Shown: positions 36,233-46,186, counted from the first letter of the stretch. The stretch: 64,000 nucleotides of DNA from Bacteroidota bacterium (GCA_024103355.1 JAGFIU010000014.1:19503-83502); one strand, 5' to 3'. The notes: generated from the sequence alone by a model not told the origin. Made by a program: numbers and translations.

Positions 36233-37051
36233 TTATGAGTTTTGAAGGACAGAATCATAAAATTCGACATACTTTTCTGTATAATGCTCTATATCCTCAG
36301 AGGGATGAGATATGTTAAGTTTGTCTTGAACATATTTATTAACTTCGGGGTCGAGACAATCGGAGCAAGTGATTACAGCATCTGAATAGTTGATACCGCC
36401 AATATGCATCCCTTTAAAATCAGCTTTTCCAAAGCATTCTAAGTGTTTGTCCTCCAACTCATTAAGGCTTGCCTTCTGTGCAAACTCTTCGCCTAAGCAT
36501 GCGTTGTCTGACTCTTTGAATACTGAATAAATCACTTTAGAGTTTTTGAATACAGGCTCATCTTTATAGATGGTTTTAACATATAAAGGAATGAGACTGG
36601 TCATCCATCCTTGACAGTGAATAATATCAGGAGCCCAACCTAATTTCTTTACAGTTTCCAATACCCCTTTACAGAAAAAGATGGTTCTCTCATCGTTGTC
36701 ATCAAAGAACTCTCTGTTCTCATCATGGTACAGGTGTTTGCGATGGAAGAAATCTTCGTTGTCAAGAAAATATACTTGAATCCTTGTACCGGGGATAGAA
36801 GCTACTTTAATTACCAAAGGATTGTCATTATCTCCAATTGAGATATTGATACCGGAAAGTCTGACAACTTCATGAAGTCTGTTTCTTCTCTCATTGATTA
36901 ACCCAAACCGCGGAACCAATACCCTGATTTCGTTGTTATGCTCTTGGATCGCCTGTGGAAGACGTCTTGCGATTGTTGAAACGGGAGATTCTTCTAAGAA
37001 TGGACTCATCTCCGATGATACAAATAAGATTTTTTTTCCTGTAATTGCCAT
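36233..37051 (-). CDS. Stand-alone GT5 (starch/glycogen synthase N-terminal) domain protein
   Basis: About 272 residues from the ATG at 37051; the frame stays open to 37186, but a TATCTTTG element at 37084-37091 lies inside that stretch and fixes the shorter start. The sequence ITGKKILFVSSEMSPFLEESPVSTIARRLPQAIQEHNNEIRVLVPRFG is the GT5 opening, but the substrate-binding KxGGL loop is replaced by ESPVST, and the C-terminal nucleotide-sugar-binding half is absent; full glycogen synthases are ~480 residues. Similar half-proteins next to panC occur widely in Bacteroidota. Catalysis as glycogen synthase is unlikely; the role is unknown. Confidence 0.85.
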   Translation of the reverse strand: MAITGKKILFVSSEMSPFLEESPVSTIARRLPQAIQEHNNEIRVLVPRFGLINERRNRLHEVVRLSGINISIGDNDNPLVIKVASIPGTRIQVYFLDNEDFFHRKHLYHDENREFFDDNDERTIFFCKGVLETVKKLGWAPDIIHCQGWMTSLIPLYVKTIYKDEPVFKNSKVIYSVFKESDNACLGEEFAQKASLNELEDKHLECFGKADFKGMHIGGINYSDAVITCSDCLDPEVNKYVQDKLNISHPSEDIEHYTEKYVEFYDSVLQNS

Positions 37052-37083
37052 ATTTATTTGTTTGGTTGTTTTTAAAAGCACTG

Positions 37084-37091
37084 CAAAGATA
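37084..37091 (-). promoter_or_regulatory. -7 promoter element TATCTTTG for the GT5-DUF4270-DAHPS operon
   Basis: Exact TAnnTTTG match on the minus strand, 32 bases before the ATG at 37051 and close to the divergent panC start. Confidence 0.65.
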
Positions 37092-37110
37092 ATATATTTT
37101 TTCGGGTAAT

Positions 37111-38004
37111 TTGCCAAATAACCTTTTAGAACTTTTCTTTGCCACTTCAAAAAATCATCCTGAAATTTTGAGAATTGCCAAGACAATCAATGAATTATCA
37201 CAATTTATTTCTGAGAATATCGGAAACAAAATCGGATTTGTTCCCACTATGGGCGCATTGCATCAAGGACATTTATCTTTAATCAAAGCTGCCGGCAAAA
37301 GCACCGATTTTGTTGTGGTATCACTTTTTGTTAACCCACTTCAGTTTAATAATCCTGAGGATTTAGAAAAGTATCCCAGAGATTTGGAAAATGATATACT
37401 GCTTTTGGAAAAGTCAGGTTGTGATTTACTTTTTGCACCTTCTGTTGAAGAAATGTATCCTGAAAACACTCCTAAGATTGAACTTGATATCAAGAATTTA
37501 GATTCAATCATGGAAGGAAAGATGAGAAAAGGGCATTTTGATGGTGTTGTACAGGTGTTGTACAGATTGTTTTCTGTGGTTAAGCCCGATGAGGTTTTTT
37601 TCGGTCTGAAAGACTATCAGCAGTGCATGGTTGTTAAATGTGTTTTGAAAGCTTATTTTCCGGAAATCAAACTATCATTGGAGCCTACAGTTCGTGAAAC
37701 ATCAGGACTAGCCATGAGCTCTCGCAATCAAAGACTCAGCAAAGAAGGACAGGAGAAAGCAGCTGAAATTTTTAAAACACTTTCCTATTGCAAGTCTTTG
37801 TATCCATTATATACTCCACAAGAGATTATTTCAAGAGGAAAGGAAATGTTCAAGAAGAGTAATATTGAAACAGAATATTTGGAAATTGCTGATTCAGACA
37901 ACTTAAATTTCCCTGTTTCGTGGGAAAAGAACAAAAACTATATTATTTTAGCTGCGGTATATATAGAGTCTGTGAGGCTCATCGACAATTTGTTTATTAA
38001 CTGA
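37111..38004 (+). CDS. panC: Pantothenate synthetase (pantoate-beta-alanine ligase)
   Basis: 297 residues if started at TTG 37111, or about 279 from TTG 37168 (ILRIAKTINELSQF), which fits the usual ~280-residue PanC better; no in-frame ATG precedes the first conserved block. Signatures: GFVPTMGALHQGHLSLI (ATP site HxGH), VSLFVNPLQFNNPEDLEKYPR, EGKMRKGHFDGVVQVLYRLF, VFFGLKDYQQ, RETSGLAMSSRN. It condenses pantoate and beta-alanine for coenzyme A synthesis. Divergent from the GT5 gene; the LUD protein gene follows by one base. Confidence 0.95.
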   Translation: MPNNLLELFFATSKNHPEILRIAKTINELSQFISENIGNKIGFVPTMGALHQGHLSLIKAAGKSTDFVVVSLFVNPLQFNNPEDLEKYPRDLENDILLLEKSGCDLLFAPSVEEMYPENTPKIELDIKNLDSIMEGKMRKGHFDGVVQVLYRLFSVVKPDEVFFGLKDYQQCMVVKCVLKAYFPEIKLSLEPTVRETSGLAMSSRNQRLSKEGQEKAAEIFKTLSYCKSLYPLYTPQEIISRGKEMFKKSNIETEYLEIADSDNLNFPVSWEKNKNYIILAAVYIESVRLIDNLFIN

Positions 38005-38005
38005 T

Positions 38006-39145
38006 TTGGAATTACGTCCGGAAATATTGCAAGAAGAGATTTTGACCTTTGAGGATTTCAAAGACAAGTTGCGATATGCGCTGAGTTATTTTGAAAAACT
38101 CGAATTGGCTAAAAAGCGATTAAGTTTTTACCGTTGGAAAACAACAGAGGGACTTGAAAAAAATATTCTGGAATTTGAAAATGCAGTTAAAAGAACCGGT
38201 GGGAATATCTTGTGGGGAAATGAGGTTGAGGATTCAATCAATGCTATAAAATCAATTGTTGAGATTAATCCAAAGTCTGCATATGTCCCCTCTAAGATTG
38301 CCTCTGAGATTGCTATTGACACTGAACTTAATATTCCGGCTCTGGAGAAATATCAAAAAAACACAAAAGGTGGTTTCCCTGACCTGATTATTGCACAAGC
38401 AAAGTTTTTAGTTTCAAACTCGGGGCATATATGTTATTGTACTAATAACCGCAACGCATTTGATTCATTGATAAATGCAAAAACAATCTTATTTGTTGCC
38501 GGAATTGAGAGCTTAGTGCACAATGGAGTGGAGTTGGAATTGGCAAAAAACCTTTACAGTACCTATGAACTGGGAGAGTTTGGTTATCCCTTGGAGTTGA
38601 CACTAAAGCCCGGAAAACCTGACAATCGTATTGTTCAGCAAGTCTATTTACTTTTGGTTGACCACAAACGCTCTAATCTGCTTGGAAACAAACTGAATAG
38701 AAGGTTTCTCCCTTTACTAAACTTTGATTTACCACGAGAAGTGGCTCAATTATTTTGGAAACAAAAAGTAAGCAACGCGGTTGAATATCCCTTTCAAGAC
38801 TTTATTATTGACCCTATGAGGAGCGATAGTAGTTTTAATAAAAAATTCCTTTTCTCAAATAATGGCTATAACCGTTTGTCTGAGTTCTTGCCCATACAAT
38901 TGGATATTCATGACTATTTTATCCAATCCAGATTGGCTCATTCTGGAATTAAGAAATCAAATTTATTGAGGAAAATTATAAATAAAGATTACGTCAAACC
39001 TTTCTTACAGCCGAAAACGAAAATGACTACAAAGAAATTTGTGGCATTTATGAAAGACAAGATTATGACACAGAGTTATAATCCCAATCATGTACCTGAA
39101 ATATCTTTTATTGAACAATACTGCTATAATAAGAGAAAGATTTAA
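38006..39145 (+). CDS. LUD (DUF162)-domain-like protein
   Basis: 379 residues, TTG start one base after panC; no ATG is available at the N-terminus. The middle (PDLIIAQAKFLVSNSGHICYCTNNRNAFDSLINAKTILFVAGIESLVHNGVELELAKNLYSTYELGEFGYPLELTL) resembles the LUD domain of LutB/LutC lactate-utilisation proteins (a A..lv..sGti...n..n....P.t.i.VaGie.lv pattern). The ferredoxin Cys clusters of LutB are not present and no lutA/lutC neighbours exist, so a lactate oxidation role is not supported. The C-terminal ~130 residues (DFIIDPMRSDSSFNKKF...) are unlike known partners. Probably co-transcribed with panC. Confidence 0.65.
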   Translation: MELRPEILQEEILTFEDFKDKLRYALSYFEKLELAKKRLSFYRWKTTEGLEKNILEFENAVKRTGGNILWGNEVEDSINAIKSIVEINPKSAYVPSKIASEIAIDTELNIPALEKYQKNTKGGFPDLIIAQAKFLVSNSGHICYCTNNRNAFDSLINAKTILFVAGIESLVHNGVELELAKNLYSTYELGEFGYPLELTLKPGKPDNRIVQQVYLLLVDHKRSNLLGNKLNRRFLPLLNFDLPREVAQLFWKQKVSNAVEYPFQDFIIDPMRSDSSFNKKFLFSNNGYNRLSEFLPIQLDIHDYFIQSRLAHSGIKKSNLLRKIINKDYVKPFLQPKTKMTTKKFVAFMKDKIMTQSYNPNHVPEISFIEQYCYNKRKI

Positions 39146-39150
39146 CTCTC

Positions 39151-40905
39151 TTATTTTTTATCGGTTATTGTAATGCTCAGACTCAATTCATTCAATTGCT
39201 CTTGAGAAATAGTAGAAGGTGCATCGATCATCATATCTCGACCTTTGTTGTTTTTAGGAAATGCAATGTAATCTCTGATTGAATCAGAACCGCCAAAGAG
39301 TGAACAAAGCCTGTCAAAACCAAAAGCAATGCCGGCATGAGGAGGTGCTCCATACTCAAATGCGTTCATCAGGAATCCGAATTGTTTTTGAGCCTCATCG
39401 GGTGTGAAACCAAGTATTTTGAACATCTTTGATTGAAGTGATTTGTCAAATATTCTAACCGAACCGCCACCCACCTCCACTCCGTTAATTACAAGGTCGT
39501 ATGCATTGGCATTGACACTCGCGGGGTTAGAATCCAGTTTTGAAATATCTTCAGGGTTGGGAGATGTAAACGGATGGTGCATAGCAAAGAAACGCTGTGC
39601 TTCCTCATCCCATTCCAACAAAGGAAAATCAATAACCCACAACGGACTATAAACGGAATTATCCCTTAAACCAAGCTGTGTCCCAAGGTATAAACGCAAT
39701 TCGTTCATCTGTTTTTGTGTTGCTGTTGTGTCACCGCTCAAAACCAATATTAAATCACCCACCTGTGCACTGCACTTTTCAGCCCATTTCTGCAAATCAG
39801 TTGTACTGAAAAATTTGTCAACGGATGATTTCAGACCGTCTTCTGCATAGCGGCACCAAATCAGACCTTTTGCCCCGATTTGAGGACGCTTTACATAGTC
39901 AGTCAGCTCGTCTATTTGTTTGCGGGTATAGTTTGCAGCTCCTTTTGCACAGATTGCTATAATGCTCTGTGAATTGTCAAAAATTCCAAATCCTTTGCCT
40001 TTGGCAATATCATCCAAATAGTGAAAAGTCATCCCAAAGCGAATGTCAGGTTTGTCTGAACCATAGTTGTACATTGCATCCGCGTAGGACATTCTCGGAA
40101 TCTGTGTAATTTCAAGACCTTTTTCTTCTTTGAAAAGATGTTTAACCAAACCTTCAAAAGTCTGAAGCACATCTTCCCTTTCCACAAAAGACATTTCACA
40201 ATCAATTTGAGTAAACTCAGGCTGTCTGTCTGCCCTCAAATCCTCATCTCTAAAACATTTTACTATCTGAAAATACTTGTCAAAACCTGCCACCATTAAT
40301 AATTGCTTAAAGGTCTGAGGAGATTGTGGCAAAGCATAGAACTCTCCTTCATTCATCCTGCTTGGAACCACAAAATCCCTTGCTCCTTCGGGAGTTGATT
40401 TAATCAATACAGGGGTTTCTACTTCTAAAAAGCCGTTTTTAGATAAATATTCGCGTGTAAATTGTGCTACACGGTGTCTCAATTCCAACTTTTTCCGCAC
40501 TGATTCTCTTCTCAAATCCAAATAACGGTACTGCATACGCAAATCTTCACCACCGTCAGTATTTTCTTCAATCGTAAAAGGAGGAATTTTAGAAACATTC
40601 AACACCTTGATTTCATTTGCAATAATCTCAATGTCACCCGTAGGTATTTTTGTGTTTTTATTACTTCTTTCAGCGACTTTTCCTTTGACCTGTATCACAT
40701 ATTCTCGTCCCAATTCACGTGCTTGCAAAAGCAATTCTTTGTTTATCTCTTCATTAAAAGCAAGTTGGGTAATTCCATAACGGTCACGCAGGTCAACAAA
40801 AGTTAGTGAGCCGAAATCTCTCGAACCGGCAACCCAGCCGCTTAATATGACCTCTGTATTTACATCCGACAATCTCAACTCTCCGCAGGTATGTGTTCTG
40901 AACAT
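39151..40905 (-). CDS. aspS: Aspartyl-tRNA synthetase
   Basis: 584 residues, the bacterial type. An OB-fold anticodon-binding domain ([32 protein letters not shown]) is followed by class II motifs: motif 2 in [29 protein letters not shown] and motif 3 in [28 protein letters not shown], with a bacteria-specific GAD insertion between them. It charges tRNA-Asp; the tRNA-Asp gene lies about 5 kb away. It is monocistronic, with a TAAATTCG variant -7 element shared with another gene in this window. Confidence 0.97.
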   Translation of the reverse strand: MFRTHTCGELRLSDVNTEVILSGWVAGSRDFGSLTFVDLRDRYGITQLAFNEEINKELLLQARELGREYVIQVKGKVAERSNKNTKIPTGDIEIIANEIKVLNVSKIPPFTIEENTDGGEDLRMQYRYLDLRRESVRKKLELRHRVAQFTREYLSKNGFLEVETPVLIKSTPEGARDFVVPSRMNEGEFYALPQSPQTFKQLLMVAGFDKYFQIVKCFRDEDLRADRQPEFTQIDCEMSFVEREDVLQTFEGLVKHLFKEEKGLEITQIPRMSYADAMYNYGSDKPDIRFGMTFHYLDDIAKGKGFGIFDNSQSIIAICAKGAANYTRKQIDELTDYVKRPQIGAKGLIWCRYAEDGLKSSVDKFFSTTDLQKWAEKCSAQVGDLILVLSGDTTATQKQMNELRLYLGTQLGLRDNSVYSPLWVIDFPLLEWDEEAQRFFAMHHPFTSPNPEDISKLDSNPASVNANAYDLVINGVEVGGGSVRIFDKSLQSKMFKILGFTPDEAQKQFGFLMNAFEYGAPPHAGIAFGFDRLCSLFGGSDSIRDYIAFPKNNKGRDMMIDAPSTISQEQLNELSLSITITDKK

Positions 40906-40930
40906 GTTTTTTGTTTTGAATTTGGGCGTG

Positions 40931-40938
40931 CGAATTTA
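40931..40938 (-). promoter_or_regulatory. Variant -7 element TAAATTCG for aspS
   Basis: Minus strand, one mismatch from TAnnTTTG. The 14-mer AACTAAATTCGCAC containing it is identical to that upstream of the phosphoethanolamine transferase gene (47755-47762). Confidence 0.5.
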
Positions 40939-41242
40939 GTTCTTTTTAAACTATGAGAAAATCGGTTGAGTAGGATTGTTTTTGAGGAAGGGTAGAGGGA
41001 GAAAGGCTACTTTAAAAATATATTACCATAATTGTTGGAGTAAATCTGTATAAACAAATTAATTACCTTAGCAAAGGTATGGGTTTATTTTTTAGGTTCA
41101 AATCCTTTTCAAAATTATGGATAAGTATGCTCATTTTGGGAAAAAATGACCCACAAAATGTTTGGATGATTGATATCTCGATGAATCAATAGATTTAATG
41201 CACTTTAATCCAAATTATAGAACACTCACTATGTGCTTTTAA

Positions 41243-41250
41243 TACTTTTG
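41243..41250 (+). promoter_or_regulatory. -7 promoter element TACTTTTG for the semialdehyde dehydrogenase gene
   Basis: TAnnTTTG match 38 bases before the ATG at 41289; it excludes most of the longer open frame beginning with GTG at 41253. Confidence 0.6.
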
Positions 41251-41288
41251 CGGTGCTGAAAAAATCAGTATCAAAAAACGATTCAATT

Positions 41289-42608
41289 ATGTCAATCAAT
41301 TATATTTCAACTCCGGAGGCCATTGGTAAAGTTGAAAGAGCGCATCATATCTATCAAAAAAACCTTAGTTCATATACTCAACAACCGGTAGAAAAAATCA
41401 GAAAAGCAGGTGAAATCTTGCTTGCGAGAAAGGAAGAGTTTGCGAAGATAATTTCAACAGAAATGGGTAAGCCGGTTTCGGAATCAAGAGCAGAAATAGA
41501 AAAATGCGCTCTCAACTGCGATTATTATGCTGAAAACTGCAAGCAATTTCTGGCAGAAAGAAAATATTCTACCGAAAATTATGATGCCATTGTTCGCTAT
41601 GAACCACTTGGAGTAGTTTTGGGGATAATGCCATGGAATTTTCCCTTTTGGCAGGTTTTTCGTTTTGCGGTACCTACTATTCTTGCGGGAAATACTGTTT
41701 TGCTCAAACATGCGGACAATGTACCGCAATGCGCCTCAATTCTGGAAGAAGTTTTTCTGAAAGCAGGATTTGAGGAGGGGGTGTATCAAAATTTGCCTTT
41801 GCAAGAAAAGAATGTTGTGAAAATAATAGAACATCCGTTTGTCAAGGCTGTGTCTTTGACAGGGAGCGAGAAAGCAGGTTCTATTGTGGCTTCTCAGGCT
41901 GCCAAAGTAATCAAAAAATCTGTGTTGGAGTTAGGAGGCAGCAATGCCTTCATAGTGTTGGATGATGCGGATTTGGACAATACTATTGAAAAAGCTATTA
42001 ATGCCCGTTACCGAAATGCAGGACAAAGTTGTATTGCCGCCAAAAGGTTTTTGATTCAGCAAGGGATTTACAATACTTTTTTGGAAAAATTTACCCAAAA
42101 AGTAAAAGCACTCAAAATGGGCGATCCTCTCGACCCGGCAACGGATATAGGTCCTTTGGCAAGATTAGACCTTGCAGAAAAATTGGAAATGCAGGTCAAT
42201 CAATCAATCAAGATGGGAGGAAAAGTAATTTTGGGTGGCCACAGAGGTGACCGTTTTTATGAACCTACGGTTATCACAGAAGTTACACCGGATATGCCGA
42301 TTTTCAAAGAAGAAGTGTTTGGACCTGTTGCTGCCGTGATGAAGTTTAGAAATTTTGATGATGCAGTAAAATTGAGTAATCAAACCAATTTCGGACTGGG
42401 TGTCTCTATTTTTACTAATAATGTGAAAGAAATCTCTTCAAAATCATATCTCTTTGAAGAAGGAGCCGTGTTTTTTAATCAGTTGGTGCGTTCAGACCCC
42501 AGACTGCCTTTTGGAGGAGTAAAACACTCAGGATATGGCAGGGAACTATCGGAGGATGGAATCAGAGAATTTGTCAATACAAAGACAATTTTTATTTCAA
42601 AAACATGA
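41289..42608 (+). CDS. NAD(P)-dependent aldehyde dehydrogenase (succinate-semialdehyde dehydrogenase type)
   Basis: About 439 residues from the ATG at 41289, chosen because the -7 element sits upstream of it. Aldehyde dehydrogenase motifs are intact: IMPWNFPFWQVFRFAVPTILAGNTVLLKHADNVP, SLTGSEKAGSIVA, the catalytic Glu in ELGGSNAFIV, the catalytic Cys in NAGQSCIAAKRF, and EVFGPVAAVMKF. It is shorter than the ~480-residue GabD type and fits the YneI/Sad-like subfamily. It probably oxidises succinate semialdehyde to succinate. No GABA pathway genes adjoin; aconitase follows in the same direction from its own promoter. Confidence 0.9.
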   Translation: MSINYISTPEAIGKVERAHHIYQKNLSSYTQQPVEKIRKAGEILLARKEEFAKIISTEMGKPVSESRAEIEKCALNCDYYAENCKQFLAERKYSTENYDAIVRYEPLGVVLGIMPWNFPFWQVFRFAVPTILAGNTVLLKHADNVPQCASILEEVFLKAGFEEGVYQNLPLQEKNVVKIIEHPFVKAVSLTGSEKAGSIVASQAAKVIKKSVLELGGSNAFIVLDDADLDNTIEKAINARYRNAGQSCIAAKRFLIQQGIYNTFLEKFTQKVKALKMGDPLDPATDIGPLARLDLAEKLEMQVNQSIKMGGKVILGGHRGDRFYEPTVITEVTPDMPIFKEEVFGPVAAVMKFRNFDDAVKLSNQTNFGLGVSIFTNNVKEISSKSYLFEEGAVFFNQLVRSDPRLPFGGVKHSGYGRELSEDGIREFVNTKTIFISKT

Positions 42609-42687
42609 ACTTAAAAAAATGACTATATAGAATCTTTTTAATTTATCATTACAACCAAATCAACCCTGCAAACACAACAAAATTCAA

Positions 42688-42695
42688 TACATTTG
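42688..42695 (+). promoter_or_regulatory. -7 promoter element TACATTTG for acnA
   Basis: Exact TAnnTTTG match 32 bases before the acnA ATG, in the 119-base gap. Confidence 0.65.
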
Positions 42696-42727
42696 CACCC
42701 CTAAAAAGAAATTAAATCGTAAATGAA

Positions 42728-45505
42728 ATGAGTAATAATAAACCCCAATCAGTCAAAACAATCAGTATTAACGGGAAAAGTTATAACTATTGTTCGCTAA
42801 AGGATTTGCCCGGAGGTAAAAACATCGAGCATCTGCCTTTCAGCATTAGAATTCTTTTAGAAAACGCTCTCAGAAACCACGATGGTTTTACAATAACAGA
42901 TGAGCATATCAATACCTTGATAAATTGGACACCCGAAGCGACAGACAAGGATATTCCTTTTATGCCGGCTCGTGTTCTCATGCAAGATTTCACCGGTGTT
43001 CCGGCAGTTGTGGATATGGCCTCTCTGCGTTCTGAGTTTATCAGACATGGCAAAGACGGTCAAAAAATAAATCCTGCTATACCTGTTGACCTTGTAATTG
43101 ACCACTCAGTTCAGGTTGATTACTATGGAACAGATTACTCTTATGACAAGAATGTGGAGCTTGAGTTTCACAGAAACAAAGAGAGATATGAGCTTTTGAA
43201 GTGGGCTCAAAAAGGTTTGAAAAATTTTACGGTAGTACCTCCCGGAATGGGAATTTGTCACCAAGTTAACCTTGAATACTTGTCCAAAGGAGTTATTTCC
43301 AGAGACGGATGGTTGTTCCCCGACACATTGGTTGGTACAGACTCTCATACTCCGATGGTAAATGGTATTGGTGTTATTGCATGGGGAGTTGGCGGTATTG
43401 AGGCGGAAGCTGCAATGCTCGGACAACCCAGCTTTTTCACTTGTCCTGAAGTTATCGGTTTGAAACTTACCGGAAAAATTCCTGCTGCTTGTACCGCTAC
43501 AGACCTTGTGCTTTCTATTACCAGATTATTGAGAGACACCGGTGTAGTAGGCAAGTTTGTGGAAGTATTTGGTGACGGATTAAAAAATCTTTCTGTTACA
43601 GACAGGGCAACTATCGGAAATATGTCTCCTGAGTTTGGATGTACTGTAACTTATTTCCCGATTGATGAGCGTACGCTTGAGTATATGCACAAGACAAACA
43701 GAAGCGAAGAGCAAATCAGGATTGTTGAAGAATACAGCAAACAAAACCTTTTGTGGAGAACAGGAAATGAGAATATTAAATATTCCAAAGTTGTAGAACT
43801 TGATTTGGCAACGCTTGAGCCTACTGTTGCAGGTCCAAAACGTCCGCAAGACAAGATTTTTGTGAAAGACCTTAAAACACAGTTCTCAAAATCATTGAAA
43901 GACGAATTTTCAAGAGACTATACTGAACTTGACCAAAGAAAAGAATGTGCATGGTTAGGTGAAGGAGGTTCAGGAACAGAATTTACATACAATGAAATTC
44001 ATGATCACAGTCACAAAGAGGTAATCAAAGATGGGCTGAAATCAATAAGAATTAAATTCAGAAACGAAGAATACCTGTTAAGTGACGGAAGCATTGTTAT
44101 TGCTGCTATCACCAGTTGTACCAATACCTCAAACCCTGCCGTAATGGTGGGAGCCGGTTTGTTGGCAAGAAATGCTATTGAAAAGGGATTGAGAACAAAA
44201 CCATGGGTCAAAACTTCATTGGCACCCGGTTCAAAAGTGGTAACACACTATCTCGAGCGTTCCGGTTTGAACCAGTCATTGGATGCTTTGAGATTCCATA
44301 CCGTAGGATACGGATGTACATCTTGTATAGGAAACTCAGGTCCATTGCCTCCACATATTGCAGAAGCTGTTGACAAAGGCAATCTTGTTACTGCTTCTGT
44401 TTTGTCAGGAAACAGAAACTTTGAAGCCAGAGTTCACCCACAGGTTAAAATGAATTTCCTTATGTCTCCGATGCTTGTGGTTGCTTATGCATTGGTAGGA
44501 AGAGTGGATATTGACTTGATTCATGAACCTCTTGGATATGACCCCAATGGGGAAGAGGTGTATTTGAAAGATATTTGGCCAAGCACAGAAGAAATTACCG
44601 ACACTATCAATATGTGTGTGAAACAAAGTGATTTCAAGGAAGTATATGACGTGATTTTTGACGGTGCAGAAGACTGGCAAAATTTGGAAGTCTCTTTGGA
44701 TGAAAACTTCAAATGGGGTGAAAATTCAACTTATATCAAAGAAGCACCATTCTTTGAGAATATCAGTGTAGAAACCAAAAAGATTCAGGATATTATGGGT
44801 GCAAAAGCCTTGTTATTCCTTGGTAACTCCGTTACAACAGACCATATTTCACCTGCAGGAGGTTTCAAACCGACAAGCGCTGCCGGCAAATACCTGATTG
44901 ATAATGGAATTGAGCAATCTGAGTTTAACTCTTATGGCTCAAGAAGAGGAAACCACGAAGTGATGATGCGCGGTACTTTTGCTAATGTGCGTATCAAAAA
45001 TATGATTCCAAATGTTAACAAAGAAGGAGGTTACAGTATCTATCAGCCCACCGGAGAGGTAAAAACAGTATATGAAGTGGCAATGGATTACAAAAAAGAC
45101 AACACTCCTTTGGTTGTTCTTGCAGGAAAAGAATACGGTTCAGGCTCTTCTCGTGACTGGGCTGCAAAAGGAACTTATTTGTTGGGTATTCATGCAGTTA
45201 TCGCAGAAAGTTTTGAAAGAATTCACAGAAGTAACCTTGTTGGAATGGGTATCGCCCCATTGACTTTTGTTGATGGACAAAATGCTCAAAGCCTTGGACT
45301 TGATGGTTCTGAAACTTTTGATATCAAAGGTTTGGCGGATAATCTAACTCCACACAAATTGCTTGATGTTACTGCTACTCATTCTAATGGAAAAGTGACC
45401 AATTTCAAAGTGTTGAACAGAATGGATTCTGATATTGAAATAGAGTACTATAAAAATGACGGTATTCTTCAATATGTTTTGAGAAGCTATCTCAAAGAGA
45501 ATTAA
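42728..45505 (+). CDS. acnA: Aconitate hydratase A
   Basis: 925 residues. The three [4Fe-4S] ligands are C464 (TSCTNTSNP), C530 and C533 (GYGCTSCIGNSGP), in the AcnA/IRP layout. Active-site segments include DLVIDHSVQVDYYG, GTDSHTPMVNGIGVIAWGVGGIEAEAAMLGQP and the C-terminal swivel domain with GSRRGNHEVMMRGTFANVRIKN and EYGSGSSRDWAAKGTYLLGIHAVIAESFERIHRSNLVGMGI. It isomerises citrate and isocitrate in the TCA cycle. Monocistronic between a promoter and a bidirectional terminator. Confidence 0.97.
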   Translation: MSNNKPQSVKTISINGKSYNYCSLKDLPGGKNIEHLPFSIRILLENALRNHDGFTITDEHINTLINWTPEATDKDIPFMPARVLMQDFTGVPAVVDMASLRSEFIRHGKDGQKINPAIPVDLVIDHSVQVDYYGTDYSYDKNVELEFHRNKERYELLKWAQKGLKNFTVVPPGMGICHQVNLEYLSKGVISRDGWLFPDTLVGTDSHTPMVNGIGVIAWGVGGIEAEAAMLGQPSFFTCPEVIGLKLTGKIPAACTATDLVLSITRLLRDTGVVGKFVEVFGDGLKNLSVTDRATIGNMSPEFGCTVTYFPIDERTLEYMHKTNRSEEQIRIVEEYSKQNLLWRTGNENIKYSKVVELDLATLEPTVAGPKRPQDKIFVKDLKTQFSKSLKDEFSRDYTELDQRKECAWLGEGGSGTEFTYNEIHDHSHKEVIKDGLKSIRIKFRNEEYLLSDGSIVIAAITSCTNTSNPAVMVGAGLLARNAIEKGLRTKPWVKTSLAPGSKVVTHYLERSGLNQSLDALRFHTVGYGCTSCIGNSGPLPPHIAEAVDKGNLVTASVLSGNRNFEARVHPQVKMNFLMSPMLVVAYALVGRVDIDLIHEPLGYDPNGEEVYLKDIWPSTEEITDTINMCVKQSDFKEVYDVIFDGAEDWQNLEVSLDENFKWGENSTYIKEAPFFENISVETKKIQDIMGAKALLFLGNSVTTDHISPAGGFKPTSAAGKYLIDNGIEQSEFNSYGSRRGNHEVMMRGTFANVRIKNMIPNVNKEGGYSIYQPTGEVKTVYEVAMDYKKDNTPLVVLAGKEYGSGSSRDWAAKGTYLLGIHAVIAESFERIHRSNLVGMGIAPLTFVDGQNAQSLGLDGSETFDIKGLADNLTPHKLLDVTATHSNGKVTNFKVLNRMDSDIEIEYYKNDGILQYVLRSYLKEN

Positions 45506-45525
45506 TTCTTTTTAAAATAACAATC

Positions 45526-45554
45526 AAAAAACCCGGCATCAAGTCGGGTTTTTT
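45526..45554. terminator. Bidirectional terminator between acnA and the glycosyltransferase gene
   Basis: Perfect 10-bp stem AAAAAACCCG / CGGGTTTTTT with a 9-base loop; the A and T runs allow it to terminate both converging transcripts. Confidence 0.9.
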
Positions 45555-45562
45555 TATGCCGA

Positions 45563-46186
45563 TTATTTCATGTTGTGGGTTATAGAATCCTCAGCAGTTC
45601 TGTCATACACATAAGTTGGTATATCTGTCTTTAGTATCTTAACAGATGCTTTTTCTGCTTTTGCAAAGAGCTGTGCATCACTGCCGTATTTTATCTTTTC
45701 AAAACCACCTAATTCGATAAATTTTTCCTTTTTGAAAAAGAAAGATGCTCCTATAACACATTCTGAAAGATGGATTTTGTTTTCAGGATTATGCATGTCC
45801 GGTACATATTCATTGCCGATAATTCTTACACCGCCATGCAAAAGTTCTTTGTTGGGATTATCTAAAAGAATCTTTTTTCTACTTGCCAAATGCTCGGGTT
45901 CATAGTAATCGTCAGAATCGAGAAATGTGATAAATCTGCCTGAGGAATATGATACACCGGTGTTTTTTGCAGTTGCATCTCCGCTGTTTTCTTGGTAGTA
46001 ATAATGTATTTTTTCACTCAAAAAGGATTTTATTGTATCTTTTGTATGATCAATACTTCCATCATCAATAATGACAGCTTCCCAATCGGTTTCGGTTTGG
46101 GCTATGAGTGAATGCAATGCCCTGAGGAGCAGTTGAGAACGGTTATAAGTAGTGATAATTACAGAGAAGAATACTTGGTCTTTCAT
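45563..46186 (-). CDS. Family 2 glycosyltransferase
   Basis: 207 residues, a compact GT-A fold: FFSVIITTYNRSQLLLRALHSLIAQTETDWEAVIIDDGSIDHT at the N-terminus, AKNTGVSYSSGRFITFLDSDDYYEPEHL with the DxD metal site, and a C-terminal acceptor part with FIELGGFEKIKYGSDAQLFAKA. Small GT2 enzymes like this add sugars to surface polysaccharides or lipids; the sugar is not predictable. It follows the phosphoethanolamine transferase gene by 16 bases, suggesting joint work on an envelope glycolipid. Confidence 0.9.
   Translation of the reverse strand: MKDQVFFSVIITTYNRSQLLLRALHSLIAQTETDWEAVIIDDGSIDHTKDTIKSFLSEKIHYYYQENSGDATAKNTGVSYSSGRFITFLDSDDYYEPEHLASRKKILLDNPNKELLHGGVRIIGNEYVPDMHNPENKIHLSECVIGASFFFKKEKFIELGGFEKIKYGSDAQLFAKAEKASVKILKTDIPTYVYDRTAEDSITHNMK

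Larger units (their letters stand above)
40906..41252. other. Divergent intergenic region between aspS and the semialdehyde dehydrogenase gene
   Basis: 347 bases without a coding frame. It holds the aspS -7 element (40931-40938, minus), the dehydrogenase -7 element (41243-41250, plus), a perfect 6+4+6 palindrome TACCTT-AGCA-AAGGTA at 41064-41079, and a bulged hairpin CATTTTGGG...CCCACAAAATG at 41132-41160. The two palindromes are candidate regulator sites; nothing else stands out. Confidence 0.6.
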
